A DNA stretch of 64,000 nucleotides, taken from Brevundimonas fluminis (GTDB lineage Bacteria > Pseudomonadota > Alphaproteobacteria > Caulobacterales > Caulobacteraceae). Positions 52,971 to 62,672 of this stretch are shown here, in pieces; positions within the stretch are counted from its first letter, which is position 1; every line of letters begins with the position of its first letter. The notes under the pieces were generated by a model. That model was given only the letters and a program-made list of their open reading frames with translations, was not told the origin of the DNA and did no database searches. Position numbers and translations under genes: made by a program. The DNA is taken from assembly GCF_003934285.1 (NCBI RefSeq), contig NZ_RQWJ01000005.1, forward strand, positions 82,683 through 146,682, given 5' to 3'.

Positions 52971-54601
52971 CCGTCCAGACCCTGACCAAGGCCGCCGCGT
53001 CGTCCGCGGACCAACCCGCCGAGTGGTGGCGCGGCGCGGTGATCTATCAGATCTATCCGCGCAGCTTCGCCGACTCGAACGGCGACGGCGTGGGCGATCT
53101 GCCCGGAATTCTGGCGCGTCTCGATCACGTCGCCTCGCTGGGCGTCGACGCGGTGTGGCTGTCCCCCTTCTATGCCTCGCCGATGAAGGACTTCGGCTAC
53201 GACGTGGCCGACTATCGCGCCGTTGATCCGATCTTCGGCGATCTCGACGATTTCGACCGCATCCTGGCCCGGGCGCACGACCTGGGCCTGAAGGTCATCA
53301 CCGACCTGGTCTTCGCCCACACGTCGGACCGGCACGCGTGGTTCCAGGAGGGCCGCCGCGCCCGCACCGGTCCATACGCCGACTGGTACGTCTGGGCCGA
53401 CGCCAGGCCGGACGGCAGTCCGCCGTCGAACTGGCAGTCGGTCTTCGGCGGCCCTGCGTGGACCTGGGACGCGCGACGCGGCCAGTACTACATGCACAAC
53501 TTCCTGCCCGAACAGCCGCAGCTGAACCTGCACCTGCCGGAGGTTCAGGACGCCCTGCTGGACGTGGCGCGGTTCTGGCTGGACCGGGGCGTGGACGGCT
53601 TCCGCCTGGACGCCATCAACTTCGCGATGCACGACCCCGCGCTGACGGACAATCCCCCCCTGCCGCCCGGCGGCAAGCGGACGCGGCCGTTCGACTTCCA
53701 GGACAAGGTTCACAATCAGTCCCAGCCGGGCATCGTCGACTTTCTGAAGCGCGTGCGCGCCCTCACTGACTCCTATGAGGGCCGGTTCACGGTGGCCGAG
53801 GTCGGCGGCGATCATGCGGAGCGCGAGATGCAGGCCTTCACCATGGGCGACGAAAGGCTGAACAGCGCCTATGGCTTCCTCTACCTCTATGCCCCTGCCC
53901 TCACAGCCAAACTGGCGCGCGAGGGCGCGGAGATATGGCACGGCCGCGATCGCCAGGGGTGGCCCAGCTGGACCTTCTCCAACCACGACGCGCCGCGCGC
54001 CGTGTCGCGCTGGGCCGCCGGCCGCGACCGCAAGGCCTTCGCGGAAATGGCGCTGGTCCTGCTGATGTGCCTGCGCGGCACCGCCATCATCTATCAGGGC
54101 GAGGAACTGGGCTTGCCCCAGGCCGAGGTGCCGTTCGACCGGCTGAAGGACCCGGAGGCCATCGCCAACTGGCCCCAGACGCTGGGCCGCGACGGGGCAC
54201 GGACCCCCCTGCCCTGGCGCGCCGACGCGACGTTCGCGGGATTTTCGACCGTCGAGCCCTGGCTCCCCGTGGACCCGGCCCACGTCGATCTTGCCGTGGA
54301 CCGACAGGAAGCCGATCCGACCTCGACCCTTCACGCCGCACGGAAGGCGGTGGCCCTGCGCCGCCGGCATCCGGGACTGCGTGCGGGCGACATGACCATG
54401 CTGGACATGGCCGGCGACCTGCTCGGCTTCACCCGGGGCACCGGGGCCGAGCGGCGGCTGTGCGTCTTCAATCTGGGCTTCCAGCCGGAGAACTGGTCGG
54501 CGCCGGACGGCTGGACGGTGGTCGAGCGCGTCAACACGCCGAAAGACCCGATCAAGGCCCTGCCGCCGCTGGCGGGCGTCATCCTGGCGCCGGTCGGATG
54601 A
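52967..54601 (+). CDS. GH13 alpha-glucosidase
   Basis: 544 residues, TTG start overlapping the amylase stop and preceded by GAGGA. No signal peptide is apparent. Barrel motifs: AVIYQIYPRSFADSNGDGVGDL at the N-terminus (QIYPRSFxDsnGDGiGDL, GH13_23/31 type), GFRLDAINF with D215, VAEVGGDH with E278 and FSNHDAPR with H340 and D341. It should split maltose and short maltodextrins to glucose in the cytoplasm. Convergent with lacI, 2 bp gap. Confidence 0.92.
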   Translation: MTVQTLTKAAASSADQPAEWWRGAVIYQIYPRSFADSNGDGVGDLPGILARLDHVASLGVDAVWLSPFYASPMKDFGYDVADYRAVDPIFGDLDDFDRILARAHDLGLKVITDLVFAHTSDRHAWFQEGRRARTGPYADWYVWADARPDGSPPSNWQSVFGGPAWTWDARRGQYYMHNFLPEQPQLNLHLPEVQDALLDVARFWLDRGVDGFRLDAINFAMHDPALTDNPPLPPGGKRTRPFDFQDKVHNQSQPGIVDFLKRVRALTDSYEGRFTVAEVGGDHAEREMQAFTMGDERLNSAYGFLYLYAPALTAKLAREGAEIWHGRDRQGWPSWTFSNHDAPRAVSRWAAGRDRKAFAEMALVLLMCLRGTAIIYQGEELGLPQAEVPFDRLKDPEAIANWPQTLGRDGARTPLPWRADATFAGFSTVEPWLPVDPAHVDLAVDRQEADPTSTLHAARKAVALRRRHPGLRAGDMTMLDMAGDLLGFTRGTGAERRLCVFNLGFQPENWSAPDGWTVVERVNTPKDPIKALPPLAGVILAPVG

Positions 54602-54603
54602 CG

Positions 54604-55617
54604 TCAGCCGCCGCAGCTCTCCCGCACGATCAGGTCCGCGGGCACCCGCTCGGAGCGACCGGCCGTCTCGCCGCCGGCGTCCAGCAGTTTGGACACCATC
54701 AGGCGACCGGCCTTCTGGGTATCCTGGGCGATCGTGGTCAGGGCGGGGCGGCTGTAGCGGCTGAACGGGACGTTGTCGAAGCCGATCACCGAGACGTCGT
54801 GCGGCACGCGCCGGCCCTCGCGTTCCAGCGCCCGCATGGCGCCCAGCGCGATCTGGTCCGAGGCGCAGACGACGCCGTCGAAGGCCACGCCGCGATGGAT
54901 CAGCGAATCCAGCGAGGCCTCGGCCGACTCGACCTCGAAGTGGGCGTCGACGACCAGATCCGGATCGAACGGCAGGCCCGCAGCCTCCAGCGCCTCGACG
55001 TAGCCGCGCTGGCGTTGCATGGCCTCGGGCGGGTCGAGGTCGCCCAGAAACACGATCCGCTTGCGCCCGAGCCGCGCCAGATGAAGCGTCGCGCGGCGCC
55101 CGCCTGCGATGTTGTCGGAGCCGACGCAGCAATAGTCCTGGTCCGGCAGCTGGGCGCCCCAGACGACGAACCGCGCCTCGGTCTGAACCAGCCGGTTGAA
55201 GGCGCCGTGCAGGGTGCTCTGCCCCAGAAAGATCACGCCCTCCGCGCGGCTGGTCGTCATCGCGGAGATCAGGTCGTCATAGGAAGTCGGCGAGAAATGG
55301 CTGATCAGCAGGTCGCAGTCGCGATCGCGGGCGGCCTCGCTGACGCCGGCCATGAGCTCCAGCATGAAGGGGTCGAACAGGCGTCCGTCGCGACCCTGCG
55401 GCCGCGGGACCACCAGCGCCAGCGTGGCTTCCGCCCCGATCGGGCCGGACGGCATGTGGCGGCGGAACGGATAGTCGTGCTCGCGCGCCAGCTTCCAGAT
55501 CAGCTGCTTGGTCCGGTCGTTGACGGCCGGGCTGTCGTTCAGCGCGCGCGAGGCGGTGGAGATCGACACGCCGGCCAGCTTGGCCAGATCCTCCAGACGG
55601 GTGGTCTTGCGGCTCAC
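54604..55617 (-). CDS. LacI-family transcriptional regulator
   Basis: 337 residues, GTG start. HTH LEDLAKLAGVSISTASRALN at residues 8-27 with the hinge helix after it, and a periplasmic-binding-like ligand domain (LALVVPRPQGRDGRLFDPFM, EGVIFLGQSTLH, VCASDQIALGAMRALEREGR and VIGFDNVPFSRYSRPALTTI). It is encoded inside the sugar locus and divergent to the GH97 gene; its probable role is to repress the locus until a maltodextrin-related sugar binds. The name is left open. Confidence 0.92.
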   Translation of the reverse strand: MSRKTTRLEDLAKLAGVSISTASRALNDSPAVNDRTKQLIWKLAREHDYPFRRHMPSGPIGAEATLALVVPRPQGRDGRLFDPFMLELMAGVSEAARDRDCDLLISHFSPTSYDDLISAMTTSRAEGVIFLGQSTLHGAFNRLVQTEARFVVWGAQLPDQDYCCVGSDNIAGGRRATLHLARLGRKRIVFLGDLDPPEAMQRQRGYVEALEAAGLPFDPDLVVDAHFEVESAEASLDSLIHRGVAFDGVVCASDQIALGAMRALEREGRRVPHDVSVIGFDNVPFSRYSRPALTTIAQDTQKAGRLMVSKLLDAGGETAGRSERVPADLIVRESCGG

Positions 55618-55645
55618 GCGGATTCTCGTCTCTCGAACGCCCTTG

Positions 55646-55670
55646 CTGCAAAATTTGCTGCAAAGTTTGT
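55646..55670. promoter_or_regulatory. tandem LacI-type operators in the lacI-GH97 divergent promoter
   Basis: Two 12-bp direct repeats CTGCAAAATTTG and CTGCAAAGTTTG (11 of 12 identical) lie back to back at 55646-55657 and 55658-55669. Each is itself nearly palindromic (GCAAA-A-TTTGC is a perfect 11-bp palindrome). They sit 29 bp upstream of the lacI start and 68-90 bp upstream of the GH97 start, the right place for autoregulation and control of the operon. Confidence 0.6.
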
Positions 55671-55736
55671 GACCGCCCTCATGCGCCCGGAAACCCGGGG
55701 TTGGCAAGAGGGCAAGCTTGACCTTGGGAGCGCCGC

Positions 55737-57797
55737 ATGATCGCCCGCCGTCACCTGCTGGCTATGGCCGGCGCCTCGCTGCTGCCGCTGGGCGGAACCG
55801 CCGCCGCGCAGACCGCGCCGCTGGTCGCCAAGGCCGCCTCTCCCGACGGCACGATCGAGGTCCAGATCGCGACCGACGGCGACGGCCGGCCGCTGTATTC
55901 GGTGACGCGTCTGGGGGCGCCGGTGATCACGGCGTCCAAGTTGGGCTTCATCCTGACCGACGCTCCCAAGCTGGAGCGCGGCTTCCGCCTCGGCGCGCCG
56001 GTGATCCGCTCGTCGGACGAGACGTGGGAGCAGCCTTGGGGCGAGCGTCGCACGATCCGGAACCGCTTCACCGAGATGCGCGTGCCCCTGACCGAGCGTG
56101 GGGCGCTGGCCCGGCGCATGGACGTGGTCTTCCGCATCTACGACGACGGGCTGGGCTTCCGTTACGAGTTTCTGGAGCAGGCCGCCCTGCCCGCCCTGAA
56201 CGTGGGCGTCGAGTTGACGGAGTTCACCCTGGCCGAGCCGGGCGAGGCCTGGTGGATCCCGGCCTGGGAGTGGAACCGCGAGGAATATCTCTATAACCGC
56301 ACGGCCATCGACGCCGTCGGCGCGGCGCAGACGCCGATGACGGTGCGCGCGGCGTCGGGCCTGCACGTCTCGATCCATGAGGCGGCGTGCGAGGACTATG
56401 CCGGCATGAACCTGTCGCGCGCCGAGGGCCGCCGGTTCCGCGCCGCCCTGACCCCCGGCCTGTCGGCCGCCGCGGTCGAGCTGACCGTGCCGTGCGTCAC
56501 GCCCTGGCGCACGCTCCAGATCACCGACACGGCCGGCGAACTGGTCGAATCCAGCCTGATCCTGAACCTGAACGAGCCGAACGTCCTGGGCGACGTCAGC
56601 TGGGTGAAGCCGATGAAGTACGTCGGCATCTGGTGGGACATGCATCTGGACCGGAAGACCTGGGCCAGCGGGCCCAGGCACGGCGCCACCACCGACTACA
56701 CGATCCGGCACATCGACTTCGCGGCCGAGCACGGCTTCGACGGCGTGCTGGTCGAGGGGTGGAACGTCGGCTGGGACGGCGAGTGGTTCGGCAACGGCTG
56801 GGACTACAGCTTCACCCAGGCCTATCCGGACTTCGATCTGGAGCGCGTCGCCGCCCATGCGCGGGCCAAGGGCGTGCAGTTGATCAGCCACCACGAGACC
56901 GGCGGCAACGGCCACCACTACGAGCAGCAGATGGAGGCCGCCTTCGCCCAGATGGAGCGGCTGGGCCAGCACGCGGTGAAGACCGGCTACGTCGCCGACG
57001 CCGGGGGCGCGCGCGTCACCGGCCCGGACGGCAAGCCGCATCTGGCCTGGCACGAGGGCCAGCCGATGGCCCGGCACCACATGCGGGTCATCAAGGCGGC
57101 GGCGAAGCACAAGGTCGCGATCAACGCCCACGAGCCGTTCAAGGACACCGGCCTGCGCCGCAAATACCCGAACATGATCACCCGCGAGGGCGCGCGCGGC
57201 ATGGAGTTCAGCGCCTGGGGCCAGCCGGGCAATCCGCCTGAGCACGAGGCGAACCTGGTCTTCACCCGCCTGCTGGCCGGGCCGATGGACTACACCCCCG
57301 GCATCTTCGGCATGGAGACGCGCAGCCCCGACGGCATCGCCACCACCTGGGCCAAGCAGCTGGCGCTGTACGTCGTGATCTACAGCCCGCTGGTCATGGC
57401 CGCGGACCTGCTGGAAAACTATGAGGCCAATCCGGAGCCGTTCCGGTTCATCAAGGACGTGCCGGTCGACTGGGCCGAGACCCGCGTCCTGAACGGGGAG
57501 ATCGGCGACTACGTCACCATCGCCCGCAAGGACCGCAACTCCGACGTCTGGGCTCTGGGGTCGCTGACGGACGAGAATCCCCGCGTGCTGACGGCGCCCC
57601 TGACCTTCCTCGACGCCGGCCGCCGCTATCGCGCGGAGATCTATCGCGACGCGCCCGACGCCCATTGGAAGACCAACCGTGAGGCCATCGTCATCGAAAG
57701 CCGCGAGGTCACCTCGGCCGACGTTCTGCCCCTGCGTCTGGCCCCCGGCGGCGGGCAGGCGATCCGCTTCGTGCCGCTGGGAAGGGCGCGTCGATGA
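55737..57797 (+). CDS. GH97 alpha-glucosidase (SusB-like)
   Basis: 686 residues with a twin-arginine-like signal (MIARRHLLAMAGASLLPLGG, cleaved near AAA). The N-terminal beta-sandwich (VAKAASPDGTIEVQIATDGD, ERRTIRNRFTEMRVPL), the barrel with KYVGIWWDMHL, FDGVLVEGWNVGWDGEWF and VKTGYVADAGG, and the C-terminal EAIVIESREVTSADVLPLRL fit GH97 as in Bacteroides SusB. GH97 members are either inverting or retaining, calcium-dependent, and cut alpha-1,4/1,6 glucans in the periplasm. Overlaps the transporter gene by ATGA. Confidence 0.93.
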   Translation: MIARRHLLAMAGASLLPLGGTAAAQTAPLVAKAASPDGTIEVQIATDGDGRPLYSVTRLGAPVITASKLGFILTDAPKLERGFRLGAPVIRSSDETWEQPWGERRTIRNRFTEMRVPLTERGALARRMDVVFRIYDDGLGFRYEFLEQAALPALNVGVELTEFTLAEPGEAWWIPAWEWNREEYLYNRTAIDAVGAAQTPMTVRAASGLHVSIHEAACEDYAGMNLSRAEGRRFRAALTPGLSAAAVELTVPCVTPWRTLQITDTAGELVESSLILNLNEPNVLGDVSWVKPMKYVGIWWDMHLDRKTWASGPRHGATTDYTIRHIDFAAEHGFDGVLVEGWNVGWDGEWFGNGWDYSFTQAYPDFDLERVAAHARAKGVQLISHHETGGNGHHYEQQMEAAFAQMERLGQHAVKTGYVADAGGARVTGPDGKPHLAWHEGQPMARHHMRVIKAAAKHKVAINAHEPFKDTGLRRKYPNMITREGARGMEFSAWGQPGNPPEHEANLVFTRLLAGPMDYTPGIFGMETRSPDGIATTWAKQLALYVVIYSPLVMAADLLENYEANPEPFRFIKDVPVDWAETRVLNGEIGDYVTIARKDRNSDVWALGSLTDENPRVLTAPLTFLDAGRRYRAEIYRDAPDAHWKTNREAIVIESREVTSADVLPLRLAPGGGQAIRFVPLGRARR

Positions 57798-59350
57798 CCC
57801 TGGAAACCGCCGCCGCGCCCCCGATGTCCATCCGGCCGCGCCTGTCGCGGCTGGCCATCTGGAACATGTGCGTCGGCTTCTTCGGCATCCAGATCGGCTT
57901 CGGTCTGCAGAACGCCAACACCAGCCGCATCTTCCAGACGCTCGGCGCCGAGGTCGACAACCTCGCCATCCTCTGGATCGCCGCGCCCCTGACCGGCCTG
58001 ATCGTCCAGCCCATCATCGGCCATTTCAGCGACCGCACCTGGGGCCCGCTGGGCCGGCGCCGGCCCTATTTCCTGTTCGGGGCGATCGCGACCACGATCG
58101 CCCTGATCTTCATGCCCAACGCGCCCGTGCTCTGGATGGCGGCGGCGACGCTGTGGATCATGGACGCGGCGATCAACGTGACGATGGAGCCGTTCCGCGC
58201 CTTCGTGGGCGACAACCTGCCGGAGGAGCAGCGCACCGCGGGCTATGCGATGCAGAGCTTCTTCATCGGCACGGGCGCGGTCTTCGCCTCCTGCCTGCCG
58301 TGGCTGCTGACGCAGATGGGCGTGGCCAACACGGCGCCGGAGGGGATCGTCCCCGACAGCGTCCGCATCAGCTTCTACGTCGGCGCCGCCGCCATGCTGA
58401 CGGCCGTGCTGTGGACCGTCTTCACGACGAAGGAGTACAGCCCCGAACAGATCGACCGGTTCGAAGCGGCGCGCGAGCCCGCGCCGGCCCCGACCGCGGC
58501 GCCCCGCGGCCAGACCGCCTGGGCCGTCGGATGGCTGATCGTCGGCGCGGCGCTGTTCGTCGCCATCCAGATGATTCGCGGCCAGGCCGCCGGCCTGCCC
58601 GAGGCCGCCGACGACTGGCGTCTGGCGGTCGGAAAGGAGCTGTACGTGCTGGCCGGCTTCGTCGCCGCCTTCGGCCTGCTGAAGCTGCTGGCCGGCTTCA
58701 TGGGGCGCGGGGGCCGGTCCAACGGCCTGACCGAGATCCTCGACGACATGGCGGCCATGCCCGCGACCATGCGGGACCTGGCCTGGGTCCAGTTCTTCAG
58801 CTGGTTCGCCCTGTTCGCCATGTGGATCTACACGACGGCCGCCGTCACGGCGGTCCACTTCGGCTCCAGCGACACGACCTCGGCCGCCTACAATCAGGGC
58901 GCCGACTGGGTGGGGGTGCTGTTCGGCGTCTACAACGGCGTCGCGGCGCTGGCGGCCTTCGCCCTGCCCGTGCTGGCCGGCCGGATCGGCAAGCGCGGCG
59001 CCCACGCCGCGGCGCTGACGATCGGAGGGATCGGGCTGATCGGCATCTTTCTGATCCGCGATCCGGAGCTGCTGTGGCTGCCCATGGTCGGCGTCGGCGT
59101 CGCCTGGGCCTCGATCGTGTCCCTGCCCTACGCCCTGCTCGCGGGGGCCGTGCCGGGGCGCAAGATGGGCGTCTACATGGGGGTGTTCAACATCTTCATC
59201 GTGGTGCCCCAGCTGGTCGCCGCGACCCTGCTGGGCCTGATCCTGAACGCCGCCTTCGACGGGCAGGCGATCTGGGCGCTGGTGGTCGGCGGCGGCAGCT
59301 TCCTGATCGCGGCCCTGCTGAGCCTGCGCGTGCGCGAGGCAATCCGATGA
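57794..59350 (+). CDS. MFS sugar transporter, SLC45/SUT-like
   Basis: 518 residues, about 12 membrane helices. The loop GHFSDRTWGPLGRRRPYFLF is the characteristic GxxSDR-x4-GRRRP of SLC45/SUT-type sucrose or maltose proton symporters. The N-terminal half has FGIQIGFGLQNANTSRIFQTLG, also a marker of that group. A cytoplasmic loop of about 50 residues (QIDRFEAAREPAPAPTAAPR) lies between helices 6 and 7. It should bring periplasmic maltose or maltodextrins across the inner membrane. Overlaps both neighbours by 4 bp. Confidence 0.9.
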   Translation: MTLETAAAPPMSIRPRLSRLAIWNMCVGFFGIQIGFGLQNANTSRIFQTLGAEVDNLAILWIAAPLTGLIVQPIIGHFSDRTWGPLGRRRPYFLFGAIATTIALIFMPNAPVLWMAAATLWIMDAAINVTMEPFRAFVGDNLPEEQRTAGYAMQSFFIGTGAVFASCLPWLLTQMGVANTAPEGIVPDSVRISFYVGAAAMLTAVLWTVFTTKEYSPEQIDRFEAAREPAPAPTAAPRGQTAWAVGWLIVGAALFVAIQMIRGQAAGLPEAADDWRLAVGKELYVLAGFVAAFGLLKLLAGFMGRGGRSNGLTEILDDMAAMPATMRDLAWVQFFSWFALFAMWIYTTAAVTAVHFGSSDTTSAAYNQGADWVGVLFGVYNGVAALAAFALPVLAGRIGKRGAHAAALTIGGIGLIGIFLIRDPELLWLPMVGVGVAWASIVSLPYALLAGAVPGRKMGVYMGVFNIFIVVPQLVAATLLGLILNAAFDGQAIWALVVGGGSFLIAALLSLRVREAIR

Positions 59351-60267
59351 ACCGCCGCGACCTGCTGGCCGCCGCCCTCGCCGCGCCGGCGCTGACGGCC
59401 TTCCGCCCGCCCGTCGCCGGCGGGACGCTGGTCGAGCTGACGCAGATGACCTCCGCGCACGTCGCTCCGCGCGACGTCACCGTCTGGCTGCCGCCGGGAT
59501 ACGAGACCGGAGCGGATCGTCATCCGGTGCTCTACATGCACGACGGCCAGAACCTGTTCGATCCCGCCCGCGCGCCCTTCGGCGAGTGGGGAATGGACGA
59601 GCATCTGGTGCGGCTGATCGAGACCGGACAGGTGCGCGCCCCGATCGTCGTCGGCGTGCACAACACGCCCCTGCGCCTGCGCGAATACGTGCCCGCCACG
59701 ATGATCGCCGCCCTGCCGGGCGAGGTGCGGGCGGACCTGATCGGCCTGTACGGCGGCGAGCCCCTGTCGGACGGCTACCTCGCCTTCCTGACCGGGGAGC
59801 TGAAGCCGCTGGTCGACCGGACCTGGCGCACCCTGCCCGGCCGCGACGACACGGCGATCATGGGTTCCAGCATGGGCGGCCTGATCTCGCTCTACGCCAT
59901 GATGCAGAGGCCCGAGGTGTTCGGCGCCGCCGGCTGCGTCTCCACACACTGGCCCCTGCGCATCGAACGGCTGGACGAAGGGCGGCTGGAGGCGTGGCGC
60001 GAGGTCGTCGTCCGGACGTGGAGCCGCGTCGTCCGCGACGGCCTGCCCGATCCGGCGACGCACCGCCTCTACATGGATCGGGGCGACGAGACGCTGGATC
60101 AGTTCTACCCCTTCTTCCAGTCGCGCATCGACCAGGTGATCCGCGACGCCGGCTGGGGCCCCGACCGCTTCCGTTCTCTGGTCTTCCCCGGCGCGGCGCA
60201 CGACGAGCCAAGCTGGAACCGGCGGCTGGACGTGCCCCTGACCTTCCTTCTTCCCCCCGTTTCGTGA
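59347..60267 (+). CDS. alpha/beta-hydrolase esterase (EstD/Fes-like), exported
   Basis: 306 residues with a signal peptide NRRDLLAAALAAPALTAF. VTVWLPPGYETG and HPVLYMHDGQNLFDP are typical of the esterase D/enterochelin-esterase-like family (PF00756), the nucleophile is in IMGSSMGGLISLYAM (Ser of GSSMG) and the final His in FPGAAHDEPSWNRRL. Its place in a glucan operon suggests removal of acyl groups from glucans or a related substrate, which is inference. Overlaps the MFS gene by ATGA. Confidence 0.85.
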   Translation: MNRRDLLAAALAAPALTAFRPPVAGGTLVELTQMTSAHVAPRDVTVWLPPGYETGADRHPVLYMHDGQNLFDPARAPFGEWGMDEHLVRLIETGQVRAPIVVGVHNTPLRLREYVPATMIAALPGEVRADLIGLYGGEPLSDGYLAFLTGELKPLVDRTWRTLPGRDDTAIMGSSMGGLISLYAMMQRPEVFGAAGCVSTHWPLRIERLDEGRLEAWREVVVRTWSRVVRDGLPDPATHRLYMDRGDETLDQFYPFFQSRIDQVIRDAGWGPDRFRSLVFPGAAHDEPSWNRRLDVPLTFLLPPVS

Positions 60268-60275
60268 GTTCCCCC

Positions 60276-62645
60276 ATGCGTCTGCTCGCCGCCGCCTCCG
60301 CCCTGGCCCTGCTGACCGCCGCGCCCGCGCTCGCCCAGGACGTCGGCCCCGCCCCCGGCGCGCCGGGCGACGCGCCGACCTGGGTCAACGCCGCCAAGGT
60401 CGGCGCCGGGGCGTCCTACGAGGCCTACGTCGACGGCCAGTACCGCGACGGCGGGCCCACCGGCGAGGTGTCCAAAGTCTGGTTCTCCATCGCCGACGGC
60501 GTCCTGACGGAGACCATGTGGGGCCTGATCCACGAGGCCCAGATCAAGCAGATGCGTCTGGCCGTCGTCGTCGGCGACGAGGTGGTGGTCGAGGGCGAGG
60601 GCACGGACTTCACCGTCGACTACCTGACCAGGGATGATCAGGGCCGGCCCCTGTCGCCGTCGTACCGCGTGACCACCCGGGATCGGCAGGGCCGGTTCGA
60701 GATCGAGAAGCGTCTCTTCACCGATCCCGATGGGCAGGCCCTGGTGGTGCGGGTCGAGGTGCGCGCCCTGACCGCCTCGGTCGTGCCGTTCGTCCTGCTG
60801 GAGCCGCACATGGCCAACACGGGCGTGGGCGACGCGGGGCGCGTGACGGTCGACGGCCTGTTCGCTCATGAGGGCGCCAGTCATCTGGCCCTGATCCCCG
60901 ACGTGCCCTTCACCGCCGCCTCGGTGGGCTTCGTCGGCGCCTCGGACGGCCTGACGGACCTGCAGGACAACGGCCGCATGAATCGCGCCCACCCGACCAC
61001 GGGCGAGGCGACCGGCAACATCATGCTGACCGGCGCCCTGCCCCGCGTGCGTCGCGGCCAGACGCTGAGGCGCGACTTCGTCATCGGCTTCGGTCCCGAC
61101 GCCGGCGCGGCCGAGGGCGAGGCGCGCGACGCGCACCGGGCCGGGCTGGATCAGGTCCAGGCCGCCTATGACGGAACGGGCGCGGCCGTCGGGTGGACGG
61201 ATTATCTCGCCTCTCTGGACCAGCTGCCCCGGCTGGCCGCCCAGTCCGGCGACGGCGGCAAGCTGGCCTGGGCCTCGGCCCTGATGCTGAAGGTGCAGGA
61301 GGACCGGACCCACGCCGGCGCCCTGATCGCCTCGCTGTCCAACCCGTGGGGCGACACGGTGGACGCCACCAATCCCTCGACCGGCTACAAGGCGGTGTGG
61401 CCGCGCGACTTCTATCAGGTGGCCATGGCCTTCCTGGCGCTGGGCGACGCCGAGACGCCGCTGGCGGCCTTCCGCTATCTGCCCCAGGTGCAGGTCCGCG
61501 CCGACACGCCGGGCAACAGCGGCGCGACCGGCTGGTTCCTGCAGAAGACCTGGGTCGACGGCACCATCGAATGGGTCGGGGTCCAGCTGGACCAGACCGC
61601 CATGCCGATCATGCTGGGCTGGCGCCTCTGGAAGGACGGCCATCTGAACGACGCCCAGATCGCCGCGGCGTACCGCGACATGCTGAAGCCGGCGGCAGAC
61701 TTCCTGGTCGACGGCGGCACGGTCGGCATCCTGTGGAACGACCGCACCATCACCCCGCCCTGGACCCAGCAGGAGCGGTGGGAGGAGCAGGAGGGCTTCA
61801 GCCCGTCGACGACCGCCGCCGTCATCGCCGGCCTGACGGTCGCGGCCGACATCGCCACCGCGTCCGGCGACCCTGAGTCCGCCGCCCGCTATCTGGCCGC
61901 CGCCGACGACTATGCGGCCAAGGTCGAGGCTCGCATGTTCACGACGGACGGCTCACTGGGCGACGGCGACTATTTCCTGCGCCTGTCGCGCAACGAGGAC
62001 CCCAACGACAAGGGGACGCTGGGCGAGAACAACGGCCAGCCGGGCCTGCCGGAGGACCGCATCATCGACGGCGGCTTCCTGGAGCTGGTGCGCTACGGCG
62101 TGCGCCGCGCCGACGCCCCGTCCATCGTCGCGACCCTGCCCGAATACGACGACCAGACCCGCGAGGACCGGCTGCGCGTCCGCTACGACTTCGGCCCTGA
62201 GGGCGACCGCACCCCGGGCTACAGGCGGTACGGCAACGACGGCTATGGCGAGCAGGCCGACACCGGCGGCAACTACGGAGTCGGCGGCCAGATGCACGCC
62301 GGCCAGCGCGGTCGGGTCTGGCCCTTCTTCACTGGCGAGCGCGGCCACTATGAGCTGGCCGCCGCCGCCCTGGACGGCACGGTCACCGAGGCCGAGCGCG
62401 CCGCGATCCGCCAGACTTACGTGCGCGGCATGGAACGGTTCGCCAACGCCGGCCTGCTCCTGCCCGAACAGGTCTGGGACGGCGTCGGCGATCCGACCGC
62501 CCACCGCTACGCGCCGGGCGAGGGCACCAACTCGGCGACGCCCCTGGCGTGGACCCATGCGGAATATCTGAAGCTGCTCCGCTCGCTGGCCGACGGCGCC
62601 GTCTGGGACCGCTACGCCCCGGTGGCCGAGCGGCACGGACGCTGA
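60276..62645 (+). CDS. GH15 glucan 1,4-alpha-glucosidase (glucoamylase)
   Basis: 789 residues with a signal peptide to about ALAQ. An N-terminal beta-sandwich of glucodextranase type (about 22-300) precedes the (alpha/alpha)6 GH15 catalytic domain: GYKAVWPRDFYQVAMAFLAL, QQERWEEQEGFSPSTTAAVI with the general acid Glu in the ERWEE block, and GEQADTGGNYGVGGQM towards the end. It releases glucose from the non-reducing ends of glucans outside the cytoplasm. The ribosome site is poor; a gap of 8 bp after the esterase stop suggests coupling. Confidence 0.9.
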   Translation: MRLLAAASALALLTAAPALAQDVGPAPGAPGDAPTWVNAAKVGAGASYEAYVDGQYRDGGPTGEVSKVWFSIADGVLTETMWGLIHEAQIKQMRLAVVVGDEVVVEGEGTDFTVDYLTRDDQGRPLSPSYRVTTRDRQGRFEIEKRLFTDPDGQALVVRVEVRALTASVVPFVLLEPHMANTGVGDAGRVTVDGLFAHEGASHLALIPDVPFTAASVGFVGASDGLTDLQDNGRMNRAHPTTGEATGNIMLTGALPRVRRGQTLRRDFVIGFGPDAGAAEGEARDAHRAGLDQVQAAYDGTGAAVGWTDYLASLDQLPRLAAQSGDGGKLAWASALMLKVQEDRTHAGALIASLSNPWGDTVDATNPSTGYKAVWPRDFYQVAMAFLALGDAETPLAAFRYLPQVQVRADTPGNSGATGWFLQKTWVDGTIEWVGVQLDQTAMPIMLGWRLWKDGHLNDAQIAAAYRDMLKPAADFLVDGGTVGILWNDRTITPPWTQQERWEEQEGFSPSTTAAVIAGLTVAADIATASGDPESAARYLAAADDYAAKVEARMFTTDGSLGDGDYFLRLSRNEDPNDKGTLGENNGQPGLPEDRIIDGGFLELVRYGVRRADAPSIVATLPEYDDQTREDRLRVRYDFGPEGDRTPGYRRYGNDGYGEQADTGGNYGVGGQMHAGQRGRVWPFFTGERGHYELAAAALDGTVTEAERAAIRQTYVRGMERFANAGLLLPEQVWDGVGDPTAHRYAPGEGTNSATPLAWTHAEYLKLLRSLADGAVWDRYAPVAERHGR

Positions 62646-62672
62646 CGCCATGCAGGTCGGTGGACCCACGCC

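Noticed and set aside
55614..57665. 683-residue minus-strand open frame over the GH97 gene
   Set aside because: Antisense shadow; the plus strand has the conserved GH97 motifs and a signal peptide.
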